A stretch of 62,000 bases of DNA from Lingula anatina (taxonomy: Eukaryota > Brachiopoda > Lingulata > Lingulida > Lingulidae), in NCBI RefSeq assembly GCF_001039355.2, contig NW_019775425.1, positions 294,543 to 356,542 of the forward strand, written 5' to 3'. Below the pieces are notes generated by a model, which saw only the letters and a list, made by a program, of their open reading frames with translations, was not told the origin of the DNA and did not search any database. The translations under genes were made by a program, and so were the position numbers. Shown in pieces: positions 37,301-50,163 of the stretch (positions are counted from its first letter, which is position 1; the number at the start of each line of letters is the position of its first letter).

Positions 37301-37439
37301 ACTGTTTTTCTCTTTCATTTTCTTCCATTTCCGCCAGCATTTCTCGGAACAGAGCGTCGTTGTCTTCGTAATAAGAAGCGTGGGAGAAAGTCAGGATGGT
37401 TGCCATGACGGCAAAGAGCATATACGTCGAAAGCCGCAT
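34326..37439 (-). CDS. SCG5: Neuroendocrine protein 7B2 (secretogranin V), complete, 5 coding exons
   Basis: Exons in transcript order: 37439-37067, 36743-36615, 36388-36153, 34914-34849, 34436-34326; 304 residues. The start MRLSTYMLFAVMATILTFSHAS is a signal peptide. An upstream in-frame ATG was not used because an acceptor (ctcattag) at about 37467 places it in a 5'UTR intron. Exon 1 is acidic. Exon 2 has GGAGEGKQHL and the family hallmark PPNPCPKGKT, and exon 3 continues with DNCQENIPDTAAF. Exon 4 gives SNPFSQGSKRDSLVPKKHLH and a KR, and exon 5 ends NLRIVAKKSPPLY. In vertebrates 7B2 is a secretory-pathway chaperone of prohormone convertase 2, and its C-terminal peptide with VAKK inhibits the enzyme. 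It is longer than vertebrate 7B2 (about 212) through the acidic N-terminal part and the extended tail. Convergent with EFCAB11. Confidence 0.92.
35270..35289 (+). repeat. Poly-C tract in 7B2 intron 3
   Basis: Uninterrupted C run in the intron between the 7B2 exons at 36153 and 34914. Confidence 0.8.
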
Positions 37440-38447
37440 GATAATCGATTTTTCTTCTTTCCACCTAATGAGAAAATGGGACATGTTTTAGAAACGGCTG
37501 AATATTATATACATGTACTGTGCTATATATATCGGGCTACCTTATCTATTACCTCCCCGGAAATCCAATCTAGTTTTATGTGTATTTTCTATCTTTTATA
37601 TAGTCAATTGTAACCTATTACCGTGTAATTACATGTGCTGATTAAGCATAAATGACTACCTTACTAAGCGTTACGTGCTGTTGCTTGTGTGTTGAACATA
37701 GAGAGATCCGAAATAAAAATGTGATTGGAATCCTGAAAGAATCATCCCGCCGAAATGAAATATTACGATAGGGAAATGCCATGATACCAACCTGTCTTTG
37801 ACGCCCATTAACCAACTTACATTTTACAGAAACAAGTGATAGAGAAACATCATGTATCTTGTTCTTATACTTAATACATTCGCAACGGATTCACGATGAA
37901 AAAGATTTAATGCATCAATGTATCAAAGTGAGCTCACAATAAATGCCATAAATTTTCCATCTGTTAGACAATGAACGCAAAATAACGGCATAATACCTGT
38001 CGATATTTTCAAATATATAAAGTACACGATGAGAAAATGATGTAAATACCCGTTCGTTGCGTATTATGTCGCCTATAGGTCGCTTTCTTGGAGTGGTATC
38101 CCTTGTTCTTGTTCTTCCTCAGCCGTTTTCGTCCTTCTGTTGGCGTTTTTTGTCAAATGATGGCAGAAATCAGATGCAACATGGCGTCAAAGGGTTTTCG
38201 TTTGACGTCAGTGCTGATTAATTATTCATTCTCATTATAGCTATAGTTCGGTTTCCCAGAGGCTGGCAAACAGGAAGCTGCTAATTGTGACGATGTGAAT
38301 GAGATTAGAATAATCAATACTAGGCTGCATTTACAATAGGGCTTGTGAAGTGGGCTTAAATCGACTTAAATCGACTTAGAACCGTTTTGATGCATGTCAG
38401 AAGATGCGCATTACGATGTTTAAGCCACTTTCGACTCACTGCATGTA
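37440..38447 (-). other. 7B2 5' leader intron and promoter region
   Basis: Contains the putative 3' splice site of a leader intron at about 37467 and the CRE at 38203. The leader exon itself could not be placed. No other gene is seen. Confidence 0.4.
38203..38210. promoter_or_regulatory. Perfect cAMP response element TGACGTCA upstream of 7B2
   Basis: The full palindromic CRE lies about 770 bases upstream of the 7B2 start codon and near where a 5' noncoding exon would begin. Neuroendocrine genes are often CREB-regulated. The role here is inferred from motif and position. Confidence 0.45.
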
Positions 38448-39247
38448 CAGAGGGGTGACAAAAGTATTGACCATATATGTGAATAGTGCACTATGTGACC
38501 TGGGGGGAGGGGGCGTTCTTAAAAATTGATTTGCTCGCGTAACCAGTGGTGAATTTTCATCCATGTGCACTATAGAGGGTGTCATCGAATGTTTAACGCC
38601 CTTTTGGCTGTCAAGTTTCTACCATATTGAATGTGCGGGAGCTCACAAATGAAGAAATAAAATTAGTTCTATCTCCGACGGAGGAGGGTATAGATGTCCA
38701 AAATATCTGCTAGATATGGTGTGTCTGTTCAGACTGTATGCGGGATTTGTAGAAGGATGGAGTACAGTGGCGATACCCATAAAGCACCACGTAGTGACCG
38801 CCCAAGGAAGATTAGTGCCAGAGACGACAGGCGTTTTTAACCATCGGTAGAAAACATCTTTTGGAACAGATAAGCCAGGGCTGTAAGAGAGTGGTTTTAC
38901 CGCCATGACATCAAGAGAAAAGAATCCTGCTCAATCACCAGAAAAGAATCCTCATTGAAAACCGGTGAAATTAGATTGGAAATCAAATGGCAAAGGACTG
39001 TCCATTTACTAAAAATGCTCTATTGCGTGGTATCTTTAGAGCCTGAGTCAACATAGCCCCCAGAAGATAACTGAGATTGAAAACACGCGCCCTTCCTACA
39101 AAAGGTTAATACTGACAAAACAGCGTGTGTTGTGAAAGGGCAAAGCAATTTTCTATAAACATGTAGTAAAGATCCTAACTTGAAAAACCTAACAATCCAC
39201 CTGTTGTTCACCTTCAAGCCAAATGGTGCAATAATTTGTCACCCCTG
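38448..39247 (+). mobile_element. Internally deleted Tc1-like element, relative of 2409-3700
   Basis: Ends cagaggggtgacaaaagtat (from 38448) and the complement of atggtgcaataatttgtcac (to 39247) match the inverted ends of the first Tc1-like element, as does the subterminal phrase gaattttcatccatgtgcac. The plus strand keeps the transposase N-terminus: a helix-turn-helix block with SARYGVSVQTVCGI and DRPRKISARDDRR (about 38640-38845). The catalytic part is missing, which explains the 800 bp length. TA flanks the left end and a TG the right. Confidence 0.85.
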
Positions 39248-40446
39248 TGAACAAAGGGCGTGTCTGTAACACAGTCCATCTAAAACCTTATTCATATTAA
39301 CTTATGGATCCATTTAGAACCAATATGAAAAAGACTACTGTGGACAATGCCTTATTATAATATGCGTCATTAGGATAACTATATGGCTTACTTGCTAATT
39401 CTAGAGACACGCACTTTAAGTTAGAATAATGTGAGCCTAATCTAAAGGTTTTCATGAATTGGAAAAAAACGTTCACGACACACAAACTATAAAAACGGTA
39501 AGGAGCTGTTGTCATTATCAGTCTCCTTGAATATGATTTTCGTAGCCATTAAAAGTTGTTAGCATTCGTGGTTGGTATGAACAATATAATGGCCAATGAT
39601 GGAAATTGGTAAAAACATCTCTGTTCTATCGGGGTTATCAGTGTTTTAAGCAATGGTACCAGTACTCACTAATGCACTAATGCACTAATACAGTGTGTTG
39701 TTTGGAAGATGACCTATGTACAGCTACCAGGATCGTAGGCAAAACGATTGGTTGGAGGTAAAGCTGTTGAAGTTCATGGTTGGAAAAGGCAAACACCCCA
39801 GAAAGATTTTTCAAAAATTCTATTTTCAAAAACACCTTCCCTGGGATCTACAGTCCTTTTTAATCAACAGATTTTTATCCCAAAGATGCATGCCTATAGA
39901 TATATGTACAATAGATAGTCTACATGTATAAAACTATCCATACAGCGCTAATATCAGAAACATTTTACTGGTCATTCTATTATCCAGCTGTGTTCCAACT
40001 TCGACAAACCAAACAGCTGTGATTGATTTGATCGGAGCGGTGTGAAGTCTCTATTCATTTACTGACGATTCGTTGTTATTGAGAACGACTAGTATAACAG
40101 GACAGATACACGAAAACTTCACGCAAAAATTAATTAATCAACACATTTTCTCTTGAATTAAAATTTTATTCAAATCGACTAAAACATATTTGCGGCGATA
40201 CGTTTATTACTTTCAGTTAAGAAGTCATTGACCTCTTTTTAAGACCACAACCCACCACGGAAGACAAGAAAACTAGCCAGCTATTGTAATCTATTAAAAT
40301 ATTTTCATCTACTCAATATTGACTTAGGCCTCCTTGGGTGTTGGACCATTTCGTCATCGATCTGGGTTTTAGTCAATCTATCTTGAGTGTCAGCTGTCGC
40401 CTTTTGGCTATGGGTTTAGGGCTCTAGAAAAAAAATCGTTTTAACA

Positions 40447-40447
<1 letters not shown>
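39248..40447. other. No gene seen
   Basis: AT-rich sequence with only short chance reading frames and no recognisable repeat. Confidence 0.4.

Positions 40448-40520
<73 letters not shown>
40448..40520. repeat. (AT)n microsatellite
   Basis: Long AT-dinucleotide run. Confidence 0.9.
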
Positions 40521-40525
<5 letters not shown>

Positions 40526-40623
40526 CGAAAAAATATATATACTGTATCGATATCTTAAACTGTATATGTATGTAATGTATGTGTATGTGCATTTATTTTA
40601 TGAACTGCAACATAATACTTCAC

Positions 40624-40779
40624 TGGTAGATGCGGCTCTGGTGCTGGCATTGCTATCACCCGTTTAGACGGTGTCTTGCTTTGATACAATTCATTGCCAG
40701 TGTACTTGGGCTCTGCCTCGGGCGCCAAATTCAAAAGCAATAGGAAACCAATAAATACGACGGAGGTTGAAACGTTCGC
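40624..40779 (-). CDS. Orphan exon candidate: hydrophobic leader-like stretch plus dibasic site
   Basis: A clear acceptor (aatttctag) ends at 40780 and an in-frame stop lies directly beyond it. The open frame runs ANVSTSVVFIGFLLLLNLAP, then an acidic/polar stretch, then KTPSKRVIAMPAPEPHLP, with a possible donor gtgaag at 40623. Bounded this way it is 52 codons, phase 0 to 0. The hydrophobic core followed by a KR site resembles a secreted peptide precursor, but the exon has no Met and no partner exon was found. Read through, the frame stops at 40555. I do not recognise it, and it may be chance. Confidence 0.25.
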
Positions 40780-43076
40780 CTAGAAATTAATGTATTTAAA
40801 ACGAATGCAGACATATCTATGCATCTTTTAAAAATATATTATATAATAAAAGTTAGCCCAAACAAAATCAACATAATTGAACTCATTACCAATCAAATAC
40901 CTAATAATCCCAGTGCCTCATTTTTTTTATTCAGTTTTCAATAAGAAATCAAGGTATTGGCCTAAAAGGTAGGCCTATCTATATGAGATTTTTTTGTGCA
41001 AAATCTAAATTTTCTCAAAAACAAAAATCCTCTTACTCAAGAATCATTGCTCTACCTGTCTTTGCTCTTGAATTCGATATTTTGTATCGAATATCGTGAT
41101 TCATTCAGGACCCATTGCCAGAAGGAAATAACGATATCGATATCAAGTGCTTTTATTTGAAAGGTTGTTAAATTTTAAAGGTACGTACGAACCGAGCATC
41201 GGTGGAGCGTGGATTCCCAGTAACACATATAAACCACTTCTACTAGTTTCTTATACGACTTGAATAAATTTGACATGCGAAGGGATAAACTAAATAGAGG
41301 GTTACCACTAAATATGGAATATTCTTTTTTGGCGAGTAAATTTTCTACAAAATATTTAATTTCTCTCTAACTACTTTAAATCCAAAGCTGAGGTGTCACT
41401 CCATGCGTAGCCAGGTGTGTTACCTCATTACCACACAACTCTCGAAACAATTGATGCATGCAGTTGCATGTTCTGTGGTCAGAAATGTGAGGGGTNGATC
41501 ACTCGATCAGCCGTAAAAGAGCTTAAGACTGCATGCTCCTTTATTAAAATTTTTGGTCAAAAATTTAACCTACTTTCATGACCTACTTTTCTGCCCCATT
41601 GACATACAGCATAGAATGCTAGCAGAAAAATCCGTTCAAACATCATTTTCAGGTAAAATTAAACAATGCCTTTTGGTAATTCTCTTAGTTATACTACTTA
41701 CTATACATGTATGCTGGCATTTGGTTGGCTTTTGTGGCAAAAAGTTGACTTGATATGCATCTTTAAGCTCTGAATTGGACAGATAAGTAGCTTTTCAAGA
41801 TACGTAAACATACAAAATTGACTGGAGGAAATTTTGAAACGTGTATGGTATACCTTTAAACTATCCCTTCACCCTCTACAAGTATGGGATATATGTACAT
41901 GAAAGCAAAAGTGTTTTGTAAAGGGAGGAAGGGACAGAATTCATGGATGGTTTCGCCTAGAAAGGCATGGAGAATACATATAGCTCTTATCTCCCTTGCG
42001 CATTCTGCCTGATGGAATCCACAGTTCTGATTACAGGGAAATAACATATTCATTTGCTTACCTTCATTTCGGTATTCCCCTTTCTGTCGCAATTCACAGC
42101 ACGCCTAAGCGCTTGCTAAGCATATGGCTATATGCTGGTACAAACGTGTATTCAATTATTCTCCATGTATTTATACCGGTGATACATTTATTAACGTCAC
42201 TAGTTATTGCTGTGTAGGACTATATTACATGTACCATACAAGTAGGTTAATACAGATGGTCTTGTTAGCTTCCCTTTTTAATTATTTTGTAGGGGTAGAC
42301 TGACTCGTTAGACTCTTCAGATTTTGCTTGATGAATACATTCTTGTTACAATGATGAAACATTAAAAAAACTGCAGATGCCGTCGCGCGCACTTTTAACG
42401 AAACCATTGATTTGTATAATTTTAGCATATTTCACCATTTTAGCAAGAATGTATCTAAATAAAAAAGATCATTTTCGGTACCTCTATTTTTTCTCCTCTT
42501 TACCTAAGACGTATCAGAAAATCTCATCGTCGTTTGAGAACATCAGAGAGGTTTAAATCAAATGAGAAACAATCGCAACCCTCTGTCGCAACAAAAGCAA
42601 TCGCATCTTGCAAGCACATGGAATACCACAGCTATTATTCGGTTAGGGTTGAATTGGCAGGAGAGCTGACATAAGCCTATATACCTGCCCGTGACAATGA
42701 GACATAATATTTAATTCGAAATGAGTGGAAATATGAAATTATGCACCGAACTAGCTGCCAAGACCCGCCCATACATATTGAGAGCTCAATAGACGCAAGC
42801 TCGCAATGTCTTGCACACAAAGACGCACATACACATACATATATACTTGCACGCAAGTAGACATGCACTCACAAACTTACAATTCAGGAAATTTCGGGGG
42901 GTGGGGGGAAGAATTTGAGGCGCATTTTTCAACTAATGTCCACACGTCCCTTGGTAATGCAGCCTCAGAAGAACCAGAGTCTCATACAACTCCTTAAAAG
43001 AGCTAAGGAACACAGGCGACGGTCGCGAAGATGCGAACTCGATATATATATACTTAACCAAGTGCATATCGGGTCT
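40780..43076. other. No gene seen; dispersed repeat and an N
   Basis: Holds the fourth copy of the dispersed repeat (41575-41840: gcatttggttggct, gtggcaaaaagttgact, gactggaggaaat) and an undetermined base at 41496. Other reading frames are short and unsupported. Confidence 0.45.
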
Positions 43077-43290
43077 ATGGGTGCATTCCCAGAGATTTAG
43101 ATCGATCCAGAGATTTAGATTAAGATCGACCTAATTCACGCTAAATTGCAGTCAGCCGAGCGCGCACCATAGTTAATTACCCCCTTACAGCTTTCAGTAG
43201 GCGGGGCAGACGCTTAAGCCGGATAAGCTGACAGTAATCTAGTGAGACTCCCCACAGGGATAGATCGATCTAAAATCTATGGAAATGGGG
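43077..43290. mobile_element. MITE family 1, copy A
   Basis: About 214 bp with inverted ends (gggtgcattcccagagattt ... atctatggaaatgggg) and nested agatcgatc/gatcgatct boxes. The interior shares gctaaattgcagtcagccga, gttaattacccccttacagc and agtaggcggg with copy C. Confidence 0.8.
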
Positions 43291-45065
43291 TCTACGTTTA
43301 GTTCACTTCACTGTTATCTGGTTTTATCAACACCTGCATCACCCCAACTTAAGGGCACTAAAAAAGATAACTGACTATCAGTTATAGGGTAGTCCTGACA
43401 TCTTCAGGTCATTTATTTACCGTATTTCACAAAAGAAGTTTTCACAAAAGAAGTTTTCAGCACAACTTTTTTTTTAGTTTAGTTTCAACGGAAATAACAT
43501 ACAGTTGTCGACACCCCACGAGACACTGAACCTACAGGACATGATAAACTGAAATGCTTTCATCCCGGCAAAAATCATCAGATACCGGTAAGGCTATTTA
43601 TGCAAGGGTCACTTTTGACCGAGAGATGCGCCGTGGGTGGGATTCGATATTAAACAGAGGCAGGGCACTTGGAGAAAAGAGACAATTAATAGCGATAAGA
43701 CCCTCCTAGCGCACAATGAGTGAATTATGTAACGTCTTCCAAATGATCTGAAAGACCTGTATTCAGTCCTCTATTGATTTTGAAACACTAATATGCATCA
43801 AAGTCATACCTGATGGAAAATACGAAAACTAAACTGCAGGTGTTCTGTTTGACGTGATAGCAATTGATTAATGTGACGCCAAGTAGAACGCTTTAAACTT
43901 AGTTTACCTCTATGGATCCACTGTTACCTGTCCCTTTCCTACCGATTTTGACCAAAACGCATTAAAATAACCTTGCGTAACTGCATTCATCATCGAACAA
44001 AATGTGATGGGTCTCGTGCGTAATGTCACTAGTTATTCAATATATGTTAACCGAAGCCTTTAACTTGGATCCACTGAATATGATTATTTCTGTCGATGGA
44101 CGCAAAGTCCTGTAAAAGAATCACTTCCAAAAAAAAAATTTTGGCCAATGTGTATTTTTCATGTAATACTAGTAGTTTTCGATTCTATACCGGATATTTT
44201 TGGACGGGTTAATTTTGAAAAATTGAATTAAAACTCTTTAACTGCACAGGTAAATGACAAGCCTCTGTGTTGAAAAAAAAATTCCAAAAAGTTGTTTGTT
44301 GTTCGATGGACAGTTACGCAACTTTTTGGAGCGAGAGTACAAAAACACTCATTAAATGACACACCTCTTAAATCTACTCATCTGAAGTTTGAATAGTAAT
44401 GTACACTTCCTACTTAGTTTTCTCCCCGTTTTAAGATCAAAGGATTAGTTGAGACTTGGATCAAGGTTGAGGTAAAAATGTCTGCTCTCACGATATCCAC
44501 TTTTTGTCAAAGTGATTACGACCCACAACAAAAGTGGACATTTTTAAAATTAATTACCTGTTATTTACTTGAAACTGCTCAAATCTAGTTTGAGCCATGT
44601 TTAATTAATTGTGTGTTTTTTTTTAAGTCGAGTCATCAGTGGCTTACTTTAAATGATATATGTTGGTGTGTGGTTGTGTGTCCTAGTAAAAAGTAATGCA
44701 AAGCAAAATACTGTACCAACAAAAAGAGTGGAACTTTTCCAAAAAGTTATCATGGTAAAGGCAATATACATGTGTAATAGGAAATACCCAATGGCGCATA
44801 CATCAGCGCATACATCAGCAATACCGCTGCTTCTTTTGAGCCTTCTTACGGCTAAATCCAGGTGATTACACAATCATCTGAATGGAGGGGCCATCAAACA
44901 TCTGAAAAGACGGAATCATCGACCTACCTACAGTATATGCCTTATATACATTTACTGAAACGGCGTTCAGATGTGCTGCTAGAGCTCACTCCCAAAAACT
45001 GTTACAAATCTATGTTTCAATAGGATCCGTGGTTTTACAATATCTGTTAATTACAATATGTATTA
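43291..45065. other. No gene seen
   Basis: AT-rich sequence without supported exons. A small direct repeat, cacaaaagaagttttc twice in a row, lies at about 43428-43459. Confidence 0.4.
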
Positions 45066-45066
45066 T

Positions 45067-45100
<34 letters not shown>

Positions 45101-45101
45101 G
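45066..45101. repeat. (CAT)n microsatellite
   Basis: About eleven ATC/CAT trinucleotides. Confidence 0.9.
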
Positions 45102-45847
45102 CTGTCATTATGTATATAGGCATAATCCTTGCCAAATAATGCACAGGAAATTTGTGATTATTTCAACCCAGCATGCAGCTTTAGAAATGTTTCTGTTATG
45201 TATAACGTGTATATATCTTTATTTACAGTATTCCTGCTCCATTATATAACATACACACTATAGTTCGGAGTGGATTTACAGCCTGCATACGTTTACCTCG
45301 ATAAAAGTTGGCTATACGATCTTTGCCCGGTCATTATGCATCTGTAGAATCCTGAAACGATCTCACTTCCCTGGGGAGCATGCAACCCAGGCAGCATGTG
45401 TTGTGCTAGCAAATTATCAAATACATTACCAGCACTACATGTAGACTACCATGACCAGCCAATATGTGATTCATATTTTCATACTGTTATATTCATATCA
45501 GATGTCAAGATGAGATGTTGTCCAAACAACAACCAAGTATAAGGTTGCATTTCCCTTGAACGCTAGCAGGTACCTAGAAATGAGCTCAACGATGTGAAAA
45601 TATATTTCTTGTATTATTTTTCAAAGGGAACCCCTTTGAGAAGATGGACACCCTCTCATCCGATTAGAAATAAATGCTCTTATAATTATTTTTGCAGCGT
45701 TCATCAAACGGGTTGATAAGTGAAAACGACGCGGATCAGATTAACAAGTGCCTGGCCAGGCGTTTTTTTCCATCTGCTTGTACTTCTTTGGTGTGTGACC
45801 AAACGGATCGATCAAAAGCGTTCACTCAGTACACTCAGCAGGCCAAA

Positions 45848-45895
45848 GCCTCGTTTTCAGTACTAGAAACCCTACCATCTGGCTGAAAACGAGGC
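45848..45895. repeat. Perfect 13-bp stem inverted repeat with 22-base loop
   Basis: gcctcgttttcag at 45848-45860 pairs with ctgaaaacgaggc at 45883-45895. There is no neighbouring gene and no known class. Confidence 0.8.
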
Positions 45896-48067
45896 ATCGC
45901 TGGGAAAAGAGAAATTTACATCCGTAATTAGGGAGGGCTCTGGAAACATCCGAACATTCAACCAAGTTTACGCAAAGAAGCGTTGCATCTCGTTTAAATC
46001 CAACATGTAGGTTTTTGAAAAGCCCCGTTTTGCTTCAAGGACATGAGAGGAAAAACGCAGAGATTGCCGGGAATTTGAAATAGCCTTTTGCATTGGTGCA
46101 CCACCCACCACCGTGTATCGTCTGCAGGCAACCCCGTCGTCAAGTCCAACTGCAATCCACCACTGCAAGTTAGTATTTTGTTAATACAATTATTTATGCA
46201 TTTATGACATCAATAGGCCAACAAGCAGGGTTTGTGGCAAAATTTTATGCCTCAAGTAGCAGAAGCAGAGTCCTTAAGTTAATAGCTAGCTTAACCGTAC
46301 TTGTAAAACGGGCACTACACGTACACCCACAGGTACAGTGAATTATTAATGTTTATATTCCTGGCCTGTCTTAATTCCACGTCATTCTTCGTTACAGTAC
46401 AGTGAATATCAACTCCGACTGCACTGGTGTTTTTATTTACACTATAGGCAGGCGGTCAGGCTACGCGTTTTGCTGGTAAAGGTCATGCTTCATTTGTTAA
46501 TGATTATACCCATGCTCATTGGGTTGAAACGGTCTTTTAAATGTTGAAGTTGATAAATCGCCTTTGAAGCAGCAAAGCAATATCAAACAGAATGCCATGT
46601 ACTGACTTGATATGTGACCTGTAATCAAGCAAACAACACTGGCGGAATCCCACTACAGAATGTGTTTCTGCCAACTACATGTACTGTACATGTTTGGGTG
46701 CAAGTTGAATTATTTATATGTGAAGGAAGGGCCTATTATATCTACATAGTGTCACGATCCATCTAACTGAACCGCAAAACACATACCGACCATTAATTAG
46801 AACCTTAACGATATTCATCTGCGACAAGTGACAATAAATCGTGTATTAGTAGCTAAACAGCAATGAAATTAATGTATCTGTTTTATGCAGGGATCGGTGT
46901 GTAATGTTTTAAGACTGATATTCATAGTAATAATCTTGTTGTAAATTCAACATGTGTTTTGAGCGATAACTTAAATGTTTTGAAAATGCCTTCCGGAGAT
47001 TTATATGGATAATAACAAAACATGCATATAAAAGACCGAGGTCGACTTTGTGATATTTTATATACAGTTATATATTCTTTTCATAGACAGATTCGAAGGA
47101 CACACAAACAGAGAGACACTTGTAGTGCAGTCAAAAGTACATGTTACGTACTAACTTATTATTGATCATACTACGTTTAAGATGTCAAAATGAGATCAGG
47201 ATAATTTTGTTTATTCATTCTTATATATTGTAAACACAGATACAAATATAAGCCTTGAAATAGCAACCAAAATTCAGCTATCCTTAGAAAAGGCAAAGTA
47301 GCGAATTGTTGAGCCCCCCATGCTTGATCTCCCACCAGTAACTCGGTAAACATGAAATGTAAGTCATAACGATAATCAATAAAATATTACCACGTGTCAA
47401 CATATATTTCTGGCTGTCTTTAACATCGTCGTTGTAATGAGCACTTGTTCAGCCCCGGTTCAACCCTGGTGTAAAACACATTAGCTTGTACATGTATGTT
47501 TCCTATACTCAACTAAGGCCGAGGAGTGAGGGTCCTCATATTACTCTGCCCAGGCACACTATATATATGATACTAATTAGTAAAATTTGCAATATGATAC
47601 CCTTAGCGTTAGCAATAAAATGTGACTAACAATATAATAAGGTGACTTGATAATGTCATGAATATTTTTCTCTTCTGTATAAATGTGCGGTTCTAAGGAT
47701 AAGATATGCTGTTGTTCCTCACGTTTTCATTGAATTTTAGTTGTATGCAATTTAGATTTTCACTTTTCATTTTTTAAAGATGTGCAGATATCATATTGGA
47801 TTCAGACCTGGATCCGATACTTGGGACCGTTTTATCTCCCTGTGTTACTAGTATACAGTACACACATCTCTGACTACACACACACACACACTGCATGGTC
47901 TGTATGAAGCAAGACTATTTTCCACCTTTCTTACAAATAGCTCTGGTGAAGATATAGGCCTACCTTGGTAAGTGTTAACTGAAATCATTTTTTCTATTTC
48001 GTTTTCTGTGTGCTCGCATTAGATGAAGGCACTACCTGTCAAAAAGATCGTGCCCCCCCCCCCAACT

Positions 48068-48068
<1 letters not shown>
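45896..48068. other. No gene seen
   Basis: AT-rich, with only short chance frames. A TATAAAAG word occurs at 47027 without a supported gene behind it. Confidence 0.4.
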
Positions 48069-48105
<37 letters not shown>

Positions 48106-48114
48106 CTCTCTCTG

Positions 48115-48152
<38 letters not shown>
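48069..48152. repeat. (CT)n and (AC)n compound microsatellite
   Basis: A CT run followed by an AC run. Both strands give low-complexity reading frames here. Confidence 0.9.
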
Positions 48153-48156
<4 letters not shown>

Positions 48157-50163
48157 TCACACTTACGGTCACACTGGTCTGTGAACGTCTACGAGGGGTG
48201 AAATATGTGGGGGATATGTCCTTTATAATAAAAAGCAATGCAGAGTACTTATATACACCGTTTTTATCGATCCTTCTGTTTACTACATTACTTGAAACTA
48301 GTTCGTATACTGTACGTTCAGAGCATCACTCATGCTCAGTTTATGCTTTCTTAGCTCCAGCGCGAATTTAATCGATTAAAATGTACAGAAGAAAGTACTA
48401 TTCTTCATAAAGTTTATTGAGGCCCGCACGTCTTTTACATGTATTATGTAGGTTTTGTAACATCCTTTCAAGCAGAAACACAACCATGGTTCAGAAGGTC
48501 AATCTGACCTATGGCGAATAAAAGATGTTAATTTAATAATACGAAAGCCGCAAAACAGCTTAATTATCCAAGGGTCGACATACCGGTTAAAACTAGTTCA
48601 AACTCACATGTACTTCAAACATTAAAAAGGAATTGAGGAAACAGTTAGTTATTTATTAGACCATCTCTTGTACTGGACACTTACGTATTTATTCCAAAGT
48701 GGATCAAAGAGAAAAATACTACAACGACATCTCCAAATGCTTAGTTATTTACTATACGCTAAGGCTCGCAGCTAAAAACACGGCATTCACGGGCGTCTAT
48801 GTGGTGGAATGCAGATCCATTAGTACAAGTACATGAACATTTTATTTATATTAGTAGGGACAGTGTGAGCGGACTGCTTAGAACCAGTCCGACACGGTTT
48901 GATATTGAGGGCTACACTTGTTTATATTCCTTAGCAGACCGAGTAATTGGCAAACATGGTCAAGCCCTTTTATTTTTTCAATTTATCAAACCTTTATGGA
49001 GAGCACAGTTGACAATACCCATTCTAGCAATATTAATGAGTAAGGTTAGTTTCTGAACTCCCAGCCCACTTTGAATGCTCATATTGATATTTAAATCGTA
49101 AATTGTCAGCTGTAAGTTTTGTCGTGGTCTTTGAATAAAAATATCAGGGCATTGCATCTTTTAGACATTTCGCAGTAGTAATTAAGAAGCTTATTTTTCG
49201 TTCTACGCCGCGGCAACGTAAACAAAAATAAAAAGTAAAAAGCAAGTGTTGTGTGGGTTTCGGATCAGTCTAATTGTGAGTCTGATTGTGAGTTTTGTGT
49301 GTGGTGTTGTGACCCTTACACGCTTCCGTACAAAACATAGCCATATATATATCCACCAATGACTACGCTACTTTGATGTAACACGACTTCGTGAGTGAGG
49401 GAGTGTGTTAGATGTGACGTTCGCTTGCCTCAGAGTATGTCCTTAAACCCCCTTCATCCCCTTATATGTTATTTTTTGCCTAGGCCAAACGTTGAGTAAA
49501 AATTATTTGAGTAAATACCAATAAATTTCAACAACTGAATTAGCGAAACGTATTGGTTCTGTTTTTGCACTCGGTATCACGGTTAGTGGACGGTCTTCGT
49601 AATTGAAAACCACTTTATACTGCATACTGTATTGTGACAGGCTAAGTAGTTCAGCTGCTAAGTGATATAGGTAACAATAGAATATCGCGGTCTTCTTCCT
49701 TCTTTTATTGATGATCTTCAAGTAGTCTTATAGTCTTATAGTTTTGAACAAACCTGTGCTCTTTATTCGAAAACGGGTGCAAGGCATTTGACACTTGGTT
49801 TCAGCTGAAAAGGCAAGCTATTGATTTCTTTGTGTAAATTTTCGAGTGTAATACTAGGTGTTTGTCTGGATATATTGAGAAAATGTTAATATAATAAGTT
49901 GTCAGTGCACTTTCCAAAGTTTTAGATTAGTTTTAGCTGTTGGGTCCGAAACTGATCAACCTTCAGTGAAGAGCAACATGACTATAGAAAGAGGTGTAGT
50001 ATTTTTAGGGTCTTGTAGTACAATCACAGCATGTAGGTATTTTTCTTCGATTATTTTTTTATTGTTCATTAGCTTGTTACTGCAAGATGTTGACTGTATT
50101 GGTTCTAATCTGCTGGTCTTCATCTGTGGTAATAAAGTACATTCGTCATGTGAATACTTTTAT
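48153..50163. other. No gene seen
   Basis: Two longer chance frames (48799-49056 and 49966-50259, +) show no domain, splice or codon support. The second runs into MITE copy B. Confidence 0.4.

Noticed and set aside
37439-37484. Upstream in-frame ATG for 7B2 (MSHFLIRW...)
   Set aside because: A good acceptor at about 37467 puts it inside a leader intron, and starting at 37439 gives a clean signal peptide.
47027-47034. TATAAAAG as promoter of the first SLC16-like gene
   Set aside because: It is 5.9 kb from the ATG with no supported leader exon or donor behind it.
48799-49056. 85-codon plus-strand reading frame
   Set aside because: No recognisable domain, splice support or codon pattern; it lies in a gene-poor region and looks like chance.
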